Assembly: GCF_025464955.1 (NCBI RefSeq)
Contig: NZ_JAODNM010000172.1
Coordinates: forward strand, 1-57,860
From: Amycolatopsis sp.
Lineage (GTDB): Bacteria; Actinomycetota; Actinomycetes; Mycobacteriales; Pseudonocardiaceae
Length of the DNA stretch: 57,860 nucleotides
Reading direction: 5' to 3'
Shown here: positions 32,793 through 39,513 of the stretch, one piece after another
Layout: the number at the start of each line of letters is the position of its first letter
How positions within the stretch are numbered: the first letter of the stretch is position 1
Position numbers and translations under genes: made by a program
Notes under the pieces: generated by a model
What the model was told of the DNA's origin: nothing
The model's input: the letters and a program-made list of their open reading frames with translations, nothing else
The model's database searches: none

Positions 32793-34376
32793 TCAGGCGG
32801 CGGACGCCCGGTCTTCGTAGGCAGCGGCAACACCGAGCCGGGCCTCGGCGGTTTCCTCGAGCCGCGCGGCCTCGGCGAGGAATTCCTCGCCGGAGGTGGA
32901 CATGTCGTCCTTCTCCATCAGCCCGGCCGCCTCGGTGCGGAGGTCCTCCGCCTTTTTCCGCAGGTCGGCGGCGGAGATCCGGGCCGATTCGGCGACGCCG
33001 GAGAGAGTGGAGCGCAGCGTCGCGGGGGTGGCGGAGTCGACCATGTGGGCGTAGCCGGTGGTGAGGTCCGTGGTGGTCATGTCGGGTCCTTTCGGTGACG
33101 CGGTGGTGGTGGCTGGTTGGCTGGCGGTTGGTTGGCTGGTGGTGGTTGGTGCTGGTGGTTGCGCTGGCCGGAGACCCATTCGGCGTGGTCCGGCGATCTG
33201 CGTTGCCGGATGACTGCCGGTCTTGGTCGGCGTCCGCAGGCGGCCAGCGATGGCCTTCATCGCCCGCGGTGCCGGTAGCCGCTTCGGCCGCGTGCGCAGT
33301 GGCGGCCGGGTACCCGCGGCGAGAGGTGCCGTCGTCGGGGCGGTGGGGGACTTAGTGGACTTGCGGCGGACCGCACCCGCGATGCGCTTGAGCCGGGACG
33401 GGCCCGTGGCCGGGCTGGCCTTGTCGTCGCCGGTCTTCCGCGCGAGCAGGGGCCGGGGCGCTCGGCGGCAACTCAGGGTGGCGTCGGTGCGCCGAGCACG
33501 TGCCCGGTTCCCCGCTGTCTTGACGGCGCGGGCAGCCCGTCCGGTTCCGGACGCGGTCTTGCGTGCGGCCCGCCCGGCTCGGCTGGCCGCGGCGCGGGCG
33601 GTCGAGGGCGCCGTTTTGCTTCCCGTGGGCGTCTTGCGCGCTGGGGTGGCGCGTCCTGCCGCTCGCCGCGTGGGCCCGCGACCGGCGTTGGCGCGCCCGG
33701 TGCTCGAGCGCCGCGACCCGGCCGCAGCCCGACGAGCGGCAGCCTTCGCGCGACCAGCGGCCGGACGACCCGCTGTCGGCTTCCTGGCGGCCTTGTTGCC
33801 GACACCGATCCGGGATGCTTTCGCCGCAGCGCGCTGCCGGGCAGACGGGCGAGTTGTCGCCGCGGGCTTCCGGCCGGACCCGGCGGGCTTCGCCGAGGCG
33901 GGACGTCGCCCGCCGGCGGGGCGAGCGGCAGCGGCGCGGCGCGCACCCGATCCGGCGGCGGGGCGCTTGGCGGTGGACTTGGTGCCGGTGGCGGTGGTTG
34001 CCCGGCCACCACCGGTTGGCCGCCGCCTGGTGGTGGCGGGGCGGCCACCACCGAGGATCGACGCGACGGTTTCCTTGGCCCGCCGCCGTTTCATCGCCTT
34101 GTGGGCCATGACCCCGGCACCGGTGGCGGCGGTCCCACCACCGAGCAGAACCGCCGCCACCACCGGGCCGCCCACCATGTACGCCACCGCACCACCAAGC
34201 GCCACCAGGGGGGCACCAGCCCACCCAGCGAGCTTGGTGGCGGGCACGCCTTCGGCCTTCGTCGCCGCGGTCTTCTTCTCGGCGGCATCCTTCGGCGTGG
34301 CGTCAGCCCCCGCACTGGTCGGTGCGGGGGCTGGAGCGTCCGCGAACAGCGGCGGCGCGGCCTTCTCGGCGGTCAT
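32793..34376 (-). CDS. Very basic H1-like protein with membrane segments, 527 aa
   Basis: Residues 45-92 are hydrophobic (GAPLVALGGAVAYMVGGPVV, VLLGGGTAATGAGVMA). Residues 95-400 are low complexity, rich in Arg, Ala, Lys, Pro and Thr, like eukaryotic H1 and the tails of actinomycete HupS. From about 405 a Thr/Pro/Gln-rich linker leads to a helical acidic C-terminus. An internal ATG at 33080, preceded by AAAGGACCCGAC, could start a separate 95-aa protein. It overlaps DUF2637 (TAATG) and precedes the translocase. Low-complexity open frames in high-GC DNA need caution. Confidence 0.65.
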   Translation of the reverse strand: MTAEKAAPPLFADAPAPAPTSAGADATPKDAAEKKTAATKAEGVPATKLAGWAGAPLVALGGAVAYMVGGPVVAAVLLGGGTAATGAGVMAHKAMKRRRAKETVASILGGGRPATTRRRPTGGGRATTATGTKSTAKRPAAGSGARRAAAARPAGGRRPASAKPAGSGRKPAATTRPSARQRAAAKASRIGVGNKAARKPTAGRPAAGRAKAAARRAAAGSRRSSTGRANAGRGPTRRAAGRATPARKTPTGSKTAPSTARAAASRAGRAARKTASGTGRAARAVKTAGNRARARRTDATLSCRRAPRPLLARKTGDDKASPATGPSRLKRIAGAVRRKSTKSPTAPTTAPLAAGTRPPLRTRPKRLPAPRAMKAIAGRLRTPTKTGSHPATQIAGPRRMGLRPAQPPAPTTTSQPTASQPATTTASPKGPDMTTTDLTTGYAHMVDSATPATLRSTLSGVAESARISAADLRKKAEDLRTEAAGLMEKDDMSTSGEEFLAEAARLEETAEARLGVAAAYEDRASAA

Positions 34377-35056
34377 TAGGCCGCGTTACCCAGCTGCGCG
34401 ATGACACGGCGCGCGGTGTGGTCGCTGATGCGGAGCTCGGCGGCGATGCGGCTACGGCCAATCGCAGGGTCAGCCGCACGCAGCGCACGGGCATGCTCGA
34501 TGAGGTCGTCGAGGTCGGAGGTGGGGGCGGCCTCAGCGATGACTGGCGGCAGGTGGGTTGCTGGTTGGTGGCTGGTGACCTGGTGGTTGGTGGTGACTGG
34601 TCGCCACGCCGGGGCCTGGTGGTCGGCGTTGTCGTAGCGGCCGGAGATCACCAGCGACGCCAGGTGCACGACGGACGCCAGCATGGCTGGCGGGACGGCA
34701 CCAACCACCACCACCGCCCACCAGGGCAGCACCAGCAGGCCCGCGTGGATGGCGCGCTCGACGACGTTGCCGCCGATGGACAGGCCGATCGCGGCGAGCA
34801 TCCACTGCCGGGCCCAGGCTCTCACGTCTTCGGGGATGGTGGGCAGCAGCCAGATGCGGGCGGCGACGAGGGTCGCGGCGTCGATGGTGATGGGCAGCAG
34901 CCACGCGTAGCCGGCGCCGATGCCGGTGTCGATCGCGAGCTGACGCAGCCCCACGAAGGAGAAGATGATCCCGGCGAAGGCGATGATGGCGAGGCCGATA
35001 GACGCGGCACCGCCCAGCTCCCGGCGAATGGTCGACTGGCGAGCGGTGGACGGCAT
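34376..35056 (-). CDS. DUF2637 membrane protein (transfer-region type)
   Basis: 226 aa behind AGGAGATACTCGCC. Four membrane segments in residues 18-140 with LPITIDAATLVAARIWLLP, the DUF2637 hallmark. The C-terminus is a cytoplasmic helix-turn-helix (GRSRIAAELRISDHTARRVI, residues 197-222), linked by a Thr/His/Gln-rich stretch. In Streptomyces plasmids and AICEs DUF2637 proteins lie beside the FtsK-type translocase and replication genes. Confidence 0.85.
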   Translation of the reverse strand: MPSTARQSTIRRELGGAASIGLAIIAFAGIIFSFVGLRQLAIDTGIGAGYAWLLPITIDAATLVAARIWLLPTIPEDVRAWARQWMLAAIGLSIGGNVVERAIHAGLLVLPWWAVVVVGAVPPAMLASVVHLASLVISGRYDNADHQAPAWRPVTTNHQVTSHQPATHLPPVIAEAAPTSDLDDLIEHARALRAADPAIGRSRIAAELRISDHTARRVIAQLGNAA

Positions 35057-35121
35057 GGCGAGTATCTCCTGTTGGTGAGGCCCAGCCGCCGCGCCGTCGG
35101 GGCAGCGCGGCGACCGGGGGA

Positions 35122-35337
35122 TTAGGGGTCGAGCTTGTCCGCCTGGTCGGCGGCGAGCTGCTCAGCGCGCTGGGTGAACGCGGCACCGAGCTGGGTGTAC
35201 AGGGCGCCGATGGCGGCGAAGTCCGCTGACGCGGCGTCATCGTCGGCGATGCCGGACAGCACTCGGAGCATGATTTCTCCGGAGGCCGCGTTGACCTTCG
35301 GGATGCGGCTCAGAAGTTCGATGTCGGGTTGCATCAT
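35122..35337 (-). CDS. Hypothetical protein, 71 aa
   Basis: ATGA overlap with the upstream gene. Helical acidic protein (ADFAAIGALYTQLGAAFTQRAEQLA). Typical small partner gene in actinomycete mobile elements; function unknown. Confidence 0.65.
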   Translation of the reverse strand: MMQPDIELLSRIPKVNAASGEIMLRVLSGIADDDAASADFAAIGALYTQLGAAFTQRAEQLAADQADKLDP

Positions 35338-35633
35338 GCGATGGCCTTGCGCTGCTGAGGCACCTGCTGCTCCAGCTGGGTGCGCCGTGCGCGTCGTGCG
35401 GCGACTGCGCACCCGGCGCACCAGGTGAACCGGTCGCTCGTCGACGCGGCCGCGCAGCTGAGTTCGACACGGGCGTGCCGGACCGGGTACATCACGTCGG
35501 TGCTGCACCTCGGCACCAGGTACAAGATCTGCGTGTTGGAGAGGTCGGCGCGCGGGTAGGAGTGGATGAGGCCGGTCTCCGCGGACCACCGGTGTGTGTA
35601 TTCCACGGTGGTCAGCTCGGTGAGCGCGGTCAC
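35334..35633 (-). CDS. Hypothetical Cys-containing protein, 99 aa
   Basis: GTG start overlapping the stop of the upstream small gene. Cys at about residues 43, 60 and a CAGC pair near 72-75 could bind a metal. Basic, Gln/Arg-rich end. No family recognised. Confidence 0.65.
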   Translation of the reverse strand: MTALTELTTVEYTHRWSAETGLIHSYPRADLSNTQILYLVPRCSTDVMYPVRHARVELSCAAASTSDRFTWCAGCAVAARRARRTQLEQQVPQQRKAIA

Positions 35634-35761
35634 TTGTCGCCCTCGGCGGCGGCCTTCTCGGCGGCTTCCTTCGCGCGCTCCGCAGCCTCTTCCGCCTGAC
35701 GTTTCGCGTTCTCGGACGAGTCGAACGCGTCGCCCGCGCCGCTGTTGCTGAAGCTGCCCAT
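35630..35761 (-). CDS. Small coiled-coil protein, 43 aa
   Basis: ATG 35761 overlaps the preceding stop (TGATG). Ser/Gly-rich start, then a heptad-like Ala/Glu/Lys helix (KRQAEEAAERAKEAAEKAAA). Overlaps on both sides support it as a gene. Confidence 0.6.
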   Translation of the reverse strand: MGSFSNSGAGDAFDSSENAKRQAEEAAERAKEAAEKAAAEGDK

Positions 35762-35991
35762 CACTTGCCGCCCTTGAGCTTCGCCGCGAACGCCTGCTGC
35801 AGTTGCACCGAGAGTTCGATCGACGCGTGGTCAGGCAGGATCACCTCGACGCCCTCGTCGACGCGCAGAGCGATCTGCAGGCCACCAGCCGTGTCGAGGA
35901 CCGCCACCGTGACCGGGAGCGGGCGACCGGCGAGATCGACGGCCTGCACGATCGACGTCTGAAGATGCCCCCGCGGCTCCTTGGAGGTCAT
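35761..35991 (-). CDS. Hypothetical protein, 76 aa (paralogue of next gene)
   Basis: Shares its layout with gene 35988-36230: a DLAGRP.PVTVAVL stretch, ALRVDEGVEVILP, then a helix ending in Q-AFAAKL. A tandem duplication that has diverged. Function unknown. Confidence 0.65.
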   Translation of the reverse strand: MTSKEPRGHLQTSIVQAVDLAGRPLPVTVAVLDTAGGLQIALRVDEGVEVILPDHASIELSVQLQQAFAAKLKGGK

Positions 35992-36230
35992 CGGCCACCG
36001 CCGATGTTCTCGAGCTGCAGCTTCTCGGCCATCGTCAGGTGAGCGTTCGCGATCAGCTCGTACGCCGACTGCGACGGCAAGACAGCAGGCTCTCCGCCTT
36101 CGCCGATTCTGATGCTGAACACCAGGTCGCCACGCTGCATCCTGATCAGCCCCACGACTACTTGCGTCGGGGCTCCGGACAGGTCACGCGCTGCCGCGAT
36201 TTTTGAGGCGATCCAAACGTCCTCGGCCAT
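35988..36230 (-). CDS. Hypothetical protein, 80 aa, first gene of the transfer-like block
   Basis: ATG 36230 behind TGGAGGGCGC. Matches its downstream neighbour in DLSGAPTQVVVGL, SIRIGEGGEPAVLP and AHLTMAEKLQLE. First gene after the operator region shared with the XRE regulator, so its expression is likely controlled by that regulator. Confidence 0.65.
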   Translation of the reverse strand: MAEDVWIASKIAAARDLSGAPTQVVVGLIRMQRGDLVFSIRIGEGGEPAVLPSQSAYELIANAHLTMAEKLQLENIGGGR

Positions 36231-36263
36231 GCGCCCTCCAGATAAGATCGAGGCAGCGCCTGC

Positions 36264-36378
36264 GCTACCGGGTCGCGAAGTGCTACCAACTCTAATTGTT
36301 AGCAACGGTAGCACTAGGGTGCAAGAGCCCGACCGGGTTACGCTTGCGACTAGGTGGGCCTGCACTAACATGTGCTGC
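36264..36378. promoter_or_regulatory. Divergent immunity promoter with GCTACC operators
   Basis: Half sites GCTACC at 36264-36269 and 36282-36287 and the inverse GGTAGC at 36307-36312 (with a further copy at 36385-36390, inside the regulator gene). AGTGCTACC and GGTAGCACT form a 9-bp inverted repeat. For the plus strand TTGCGA, 16 bp, TAACAT ends 7 bases before ATG 36379. The leftward promoter probably lies under the operators; TAGAGT is a possible -10. Confidence 0.65.
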
Positions 36379-37251
36379 ATGGCTGGTAGCGCTCCAACGT
36401 CCCCCTCGCCCACTTTCGGCACCGTGCTGCGCACGGCACGCGAGGACCGAGGCATTTCCCTGCGCAAGCTCGCCGAGCTCATCGGCCGGAAACCATCCGA
36501 CTCGGGGCTCATCTCGCGTTGGGAAACCGGCGAGCGCCACCCGAAGCCGGACGAGGTCATCAAGATTTCCGGGGTGCTGGGCTTCGATGCTGACGAGGCG
36601 ATCCAATTAATCGCTTCGGCCGAAAGCCCGGCTCGCAGCCGGCGTCTCTCGACTACGTTGCCCGAGCGCCGCGAGCACATGAACGCGGTCATCCGCGCCG
36701 AGGGCACCGCCACAAAGGTCACGCACGTCGCGCCGCTGCTCATCCCCGGCGTCTTGCAGACCTACGACGTCATCCGCACCATCATGAGCATCGGCGGCGT
36801 CTCCGACGATGAGATCGGCGAGCGCGTCAACGACCGCATCGGGCGCCGCCATCTCATCACCCGCCGCAACCCTGCTCAGCTGACAGTCCTGTTGGGCGAA
36901 GCTGCGATCCGTCAGTGCATCGGCGGCCGAGAGATCATGGCCGACCAACTGCGCTACCTACTCGAGCTGGCCGAAATGCCGAACGTCGAACTGCTGGCCG
37001 TCCCGTTCTCGGCGAACTGGACCCCTCTGCTGACGGGGTCGTTCATGCTGATCGACTCCGACGAAGCACCATCGATCGTGAGTTCGGAGCAACACCGCAG
37101 CGGCTTGCGCTTCGAGGATCCCCAAGACATCGCCAGCTATCGGCGCGACGCCGATGCGGTGCGAGAAGAGGCGATGAGCCCGGCCGACACTGCCGAGCTC
37201 ATCGCGAGAGTGCTCATGGAACTGGAGACACAGGATGACAATACCGCGTGA
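36379..37251 (+). CDS. XRE regulator with DUF5753 domain, candidate repressor
   Basis: 290 aa, probably leaderless. An HTH of the Cro/C1 type lies at residues 14-75 (LRTAREDRGISLRKLAELIG, ISRWETGERHPKPDEV). From about 105 the DUF5753 domain follows (HVAPLLIPGVLQTYDVIRTI, RRNPAQLTVLLGEAAIRQ, VELLAVPF). This architecture is the actinomycete WhiJ/Scr1-related regulator family, normally paired with DUF397 proteins, and here it is. It stands where a phage repressor would, beside the integrase region. Confidence 0.88.
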   Translation: MAGSAPTSPSPTFGTVLRTAREDRGISLRKLAELIGRKPSDSGLISRWETGERHPKPDEVIKISGVLGFDADEAIQLIASAESPARSRRLSTTLPERREHMNAVIRAEGTATKVTHVAPLLIPGVLQTYDVIRTIMSIGGVSDDEIGERVNDRIGRRHLITRRNPAQLTVLLGEAAIRQCIGGREIMADQLRYLLELAEMPNVELLAVPFSANWTPLLTGSFMLIDSDEAPSIVSSEQHRSGLRFEDPQDIASYRRDADAVREEAMSPADTAELIARVLMELETQDDNTA

Positions 37252-37429
37252 TCCCGCCAAAGCGGGTTGGTTCAAGACGGCCCGAAGCAAGGACGGCGAG
37301 GACTGCGTCGAGGTGAACCTCGGTCACGTCGTCGGTGTGCGGGACACCAAGGATCGGCCGGGCGGCCAGCTGGCCGTCACCGGAGCCAGCTGGGCGGCAT
37401 TGACTGCCGCGGTCAAGACCGAGCAGTAG
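37235..37429 (+). CDS. DUF397 protein, partner of the XRE-DUF5753 regulator
   Basis: 64 aa, overlapping the regulator by 17 bases. GWFKTARSKDGEDCVEVNL, VGVRDTKDRPGGQLAVT and SWAALTAAVK are the complete DUF397 pattern, usually a small protein encoded beside an XRE-DUF5753 gene and reported as a toxin-antitoxin-like pair in Streptomyces. It may act as an antirepressor or co-regulator of lysogeny. Confidence 0.88.
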   Translation: MTIPRDPAKAGWFKTARSKDGEDCVEVNLGHVVGVRDTKDRPGGQLAVTGASWAALTAAVKTEQ

Positions 37430-37440
37430 CAGCACGACAG

Positions 37441-37473
37441 AAGCCCCGGCGCGTAACAGTTGCGCCGGGGCTT
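37441..37473. terminator. Terminator after the DUF397 gene
   Basis: AAGCCCCGGCGC (37441-37452) pairs with GCGCCGGGGCTT (37462-37473) around a 9-base loop, followed by TCTGCTGC which also pairs partly with the upstream GCAGCACGACAG. It lies between convergent units. Confidence 0.85.
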
Positions 37474-37487
37474 TCTGCTGCACGAGG

Positions 37488-37799
37488 TCACACGTCGGTC
37501 GGTTCCGCCTCGTCGAGCTCGTCGTCGCGACGGCGCTGCGGTACGACGATCAGCACCGCGCCGATGAGCCCGATCGCGCCGACGCCGGCCAGCGGCCACG
37601 CCCACAATCGGCGCCCCATCACCGCGCTGGTGCAGGCCTGCGAGTTGTTCGCGAACGCTGCGAGCCCGTTCCCGCACGGCTGGGAGCCGTAGAGCGAGTC
37701 CGCGGACACCCCGACCACCAGGCCGAGCACGCCGATGGCCAGCAGCACACCGGCGACGAGTCCGATGAAGCGGCGGGGCGTGAGGTAGAACGGGATCAT
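37488..37799 (-). CDS. Membrane protein, 103 aa
   Basis: Start at ATG 37799 behind AAGGAGCCAGC. Two membrane segments (residues 11-32, VAGVLLAIGVLGLVVGV; and 68-90, LAGVGAIGLIGAVLIVV) flank an extracellular loop with two Cys that could form a disulfide. The tail is charged. First seen of a run of small membrane proteins. Confidence 0.65.
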   Translation of the reverse strand: MIPFYLTPRRFIGLVAGVLLAIGVLGLVVGVSADSLYGSQPCGNGLAAFANNSQACTSAVMGRRLWAWPLAGVGAIGLIGAVLIVVPQRRRDDELDEAEPTDV

Positions 37800-37868
37800 G
37801 CTGGCTCCTTCGCCGGGTTGTTGTGTGGTCGTGTTGATCACGCCCGGCGTTACGGACCTGGTGGGTGG

Positions 37869-37991
37869 TCAGTGCTGGGTGACGATCAGGAACGCGACGA
37901 GCGCGAAGATGAGCACGAGCCACCACGCGCTGAAGGTCCGCGGCTCGCGGCCGCGGTGGTGGTGGTACAGCCAGTGGTGCAGGCTAGGCAT
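37869..37991 (-). CDS. Tiny membrane protein, 40 aa
   Basis: His- and Arg-rich N-terminus (LHHWLYHHHRGRE), then one membrane segment (AWWLVLIFALVAFLIV). ATG 37991 after ACGGACCGAC. Possible superinfection-exclusion or membrane-targeted peptide; speculative. Confidence 0.5.
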   Translation of the reverse strand: MPSLHHWLYHHHRGREPRTFSAWWLVLIFALVAFLIVTQH

Positions 37992-38002
37992 GTCGGTCCG
38001 TT

Positions 38003-38251
38003 CTAGTGCTTGAGCGTGGCGCGTTGCCGGCTCTCGTGGAGCCGAACTTCGGTGAGCCACACGGCGACGAACGAGGCCCACCAGCCAAGGATGATCGAGA
38101 CCGCGACAAGCGCCTGCTCGACGCGGGGACGCCAGTTGGACTCGGCGAGCTGGATGACGATCGGGACCGCGACGACGAGCAGGGGAACGGTGAGCGCGAC
38201 GAGCAGCGCCAGCGCCGCGCGGTACCGGGTCAACTCGCGGGCGTTCATCAT
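38003..38251 (-). CDS. Membrane protein, 82 aa
   Basis: Two membrane segments (residues 13-35 and 47-66). Start overlaps the stop of the upstream gene (ATGATG). Function unknown. Confidence 0.6.
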   Translation of the reverse strand: MMNARELTRYRAALALLVALTVPLLVVAVPIVIQLAESNWRPRVEQALVAVSIILGWWASFVAVWLTEVRLHESRQRATLKH

Positions 38252-38439
38252 GCGGCCCGGAGGGTGAAGACCAGCGCCACGTACGACGCGTAGAACCAGG
38301 TGGCCGCCGTGACGTCAGCGGCGACGGTCACGGGTGACGCGGTGAAGAAGTCGGTGCCGATGGTCCCGACGACCAGGAGACAGACGATGGTCGAAAGCGC
38401 CACCGAGGCGCGTGCAGTCCAGATCAGGAGAGTGCTCAT
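38248..38439 (-). CDS. Membrane protein, 63 aa
   Basis: Two membrane segments (ASVALSTIVCLLVVGTIG and TWFYASYVALVFTL). Overlaps both neighbours, so translation is coupled. Function unknown. Confidence 0.6.
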   Translation of the reverse strand: MSTLLIWTARASVALSTIVCLLVVGTIGTDFFTASPVTVAADVTAATWFYASYVALVFTLRAA

Positions 38440-38831
38440 CGGTGGTCCCTCGAGGGGAAACCGTCGGCGTCGATGTCGTCGCCGTCGACCGGCACGAACA
38501 CGCGAGTAGCCGGGGCGCCACGGTGCCAGCGCGTGCCGGCGTCGCCGATGAGCGGCTCACACTGGCAGTCGTCGCGACGTACGTGCAGCGTTACAACGGG
38601 CTGCCAGCACTGGGGCGGGTCGATGTAGAAACCGTCATCCGTCGAGACCCAGCCGGCGCCGAGCGCGGTGCGGGACAGGCCGCCGAGCGCGGCCCGGTGG
38701 GTTGCCCACCGGATCTCGGCCTCGCCCTCGTCGTAGCGGCCGAGGATCACGGTGCCGTCTTCGGGCGCGGTATCGATCGGCTGCCAGGTGTCGGGCTCGT
38801 GCTCGGTGGCCGGCTGAATGGTGGTGGTCAT
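38436..38831 (-). CDS. DUF551-like hypothetical protein, 131 aa
   Basis: Contains WQPIDTAPEDGTVILGRY and later PPQCWQPV, the opening and closing pattern of DUF551-like phage proteins of unknown function. First gene of the minus-strand membrane-protein group; its leader lies next to attP. Confidence 0.65.
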   Translation of the reverse strand: MTTTIQPATEHEPDTWQPIDTAPEDGTVILGRYDEGEAEIRWATHRAALGGLSRTALGAGWVSTDDGFYIDPPQCWQPVVTLHVRRDDCQCEPLIGDAGTRWHRGAPATRVFVPVDGDDIDADGFPSRDHR

Positions 38832-38882
38832 ACTGGTCTCCAGGAACGCTCGTAGAAGCGATTCCTGGTGGTGGATCGATGA

Positions 38883-39053
38883 CCAAGGGATTAGGCGCGC
38901 TACGCTCTTGCGTGACCTGCATATTCGCTGGTCAGAATGCCGCTAAAGCCCTGTGCACTCATAATCCCTTGGCCGTCGGTTCGAGCCCGACCCGCCCCAC
39001 CACCAGGTGATTTGCCCGTAGGTTATCCCGAACGCCGCTTGTAGAGCAAGGGA
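38883..39053. other. attP region with CAAGGGA arm repeats
   Basis: CCAAGGGATTA (38883-38893) is the exact inverse of TAATCCCTTGG (38962-38972) in the core, and AGCAAGGGACT recurs at 39045-39055. The three CAAGGGA copies around the core are candidates for integrase-binding sites. The last one also resembles the 5' half of a tRNA-Met (AGAGCAAGGGACT). Apart from this the 250 bases between 38832 and 39081 hold no gene that I can support. Confidence 0.55.
38955..39002 (+). other. attP core: 3' half of a tRNA-Met gene
   Basis: The sequence carries an anticodon loop with CAT (CTCATAA), the 3' anticodon strand, a five-base T stem GTCGG/CCGAC around TTCGAGC, the acceptor strand and CCA. No matching 5' half or acceptor partner precedes it, so it is not a working tRNA gene. 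Phages that integrate into tRNA genes carry such a 3' half to restore the gene. The nearby integrase supports attP. Confidence 0.82.
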
Positions 39054-39081
39054 CTGGAAATTTCTGGTAACGTCCCGGTTC

Positions 39082-39513
39082 ATGCGTAAGCCCCGATCTC
39101 TCCCCAAGGCGGTAGTCACTGGCTCGGTGGACATTCCATCGAGCCAGGGAGGCACCTACGTCTATCGCGGGTACTGCCGATGCGGTGACCTGCTCTACGT
39201 CGGCGTCACCAACGACATCTTCAGCCGCCTCGCCGGGCATAGGCGCGCGCATTCGGCATGGGAGATGAAGATGGTTCGACTGGAATACGACATCTACCAG
39301 ACGCGCCCAGAAGCGCTGCGTGTCGAGCGCCGCCTGATCGGCACCCTCGGCCCGCTCTGCAACATCACCAACGCCGTGCGCCAGCCGCGCCCCATTTCGC
39401 TGCCCAGTCCGCGTGCCTTCACTGAGGATGAGTTGGACGGGTGCGCGAGGGCTTCATACCGCGGGGTTTCCTACCTGGACTGGGTGTTCACTGAAGCGGG
39501 AGTAGCAGCATGA
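39082..39513 (+). CDS. GIY-YIG-like nuclease domain protein
   Basis: 143 aa. GTYVYRGYCRCGDLLYVGVT gives the two-strand GIY-YIG core (residues 24-43), followed by R49 in FSRLAGHRR, Glu in RVERRLIGTL and Asn in CNITN. A -10 box TAACGT lies 8 bases before ATG, so the mRNA may be leaderless. It overlaps the integrase by 4 bases and lies between attP and int, so it may serve recombination or simply be a co-transcribed passenger. Confidence 0.75.
   Translation: MRKPRSLPKAVVTGSVDIPSSQGGTYVYRGYCRCGDLLYVGVTNDIFSRLAGHRRAHSAWEMKMVRLEYDIYQTRPEALRVERRLIGTLGPLCNITNAVRQPRPISLPSPRAFTEDELDGCARASYRGVSYLDWVFTEAGVAA

Noticed and set aside
32793..34376. Eukaryotic histone-like ancestry of the basic protein
   Set aside because: The resemblance is only compositional (Lys/Arg/Ala/Pro); no globular H1 domain is visible.
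33223..34404. Plus-strand frame of 393 codons opposite the basic H1-like gene
   Set aside because: Both strands are open because of low-complexity high-GC sequence; the minus frame joins its neighbours by TAATG overlap and has a coherent hydrophobic start and helical end.
38955..39002. A functional tRNA gene
   Set aside because: Only the 3' half is present; upstream bases do not pair with the acceptor or form a D arm.
38943..39252. Minus-strand frames of 70 and 97 codons over the attP core
   Set aside because: Their GSNRRPRDYE-like translations are the antisense of the tRNA 3' end, a well-known false ORF; they have no ribosome binding site.
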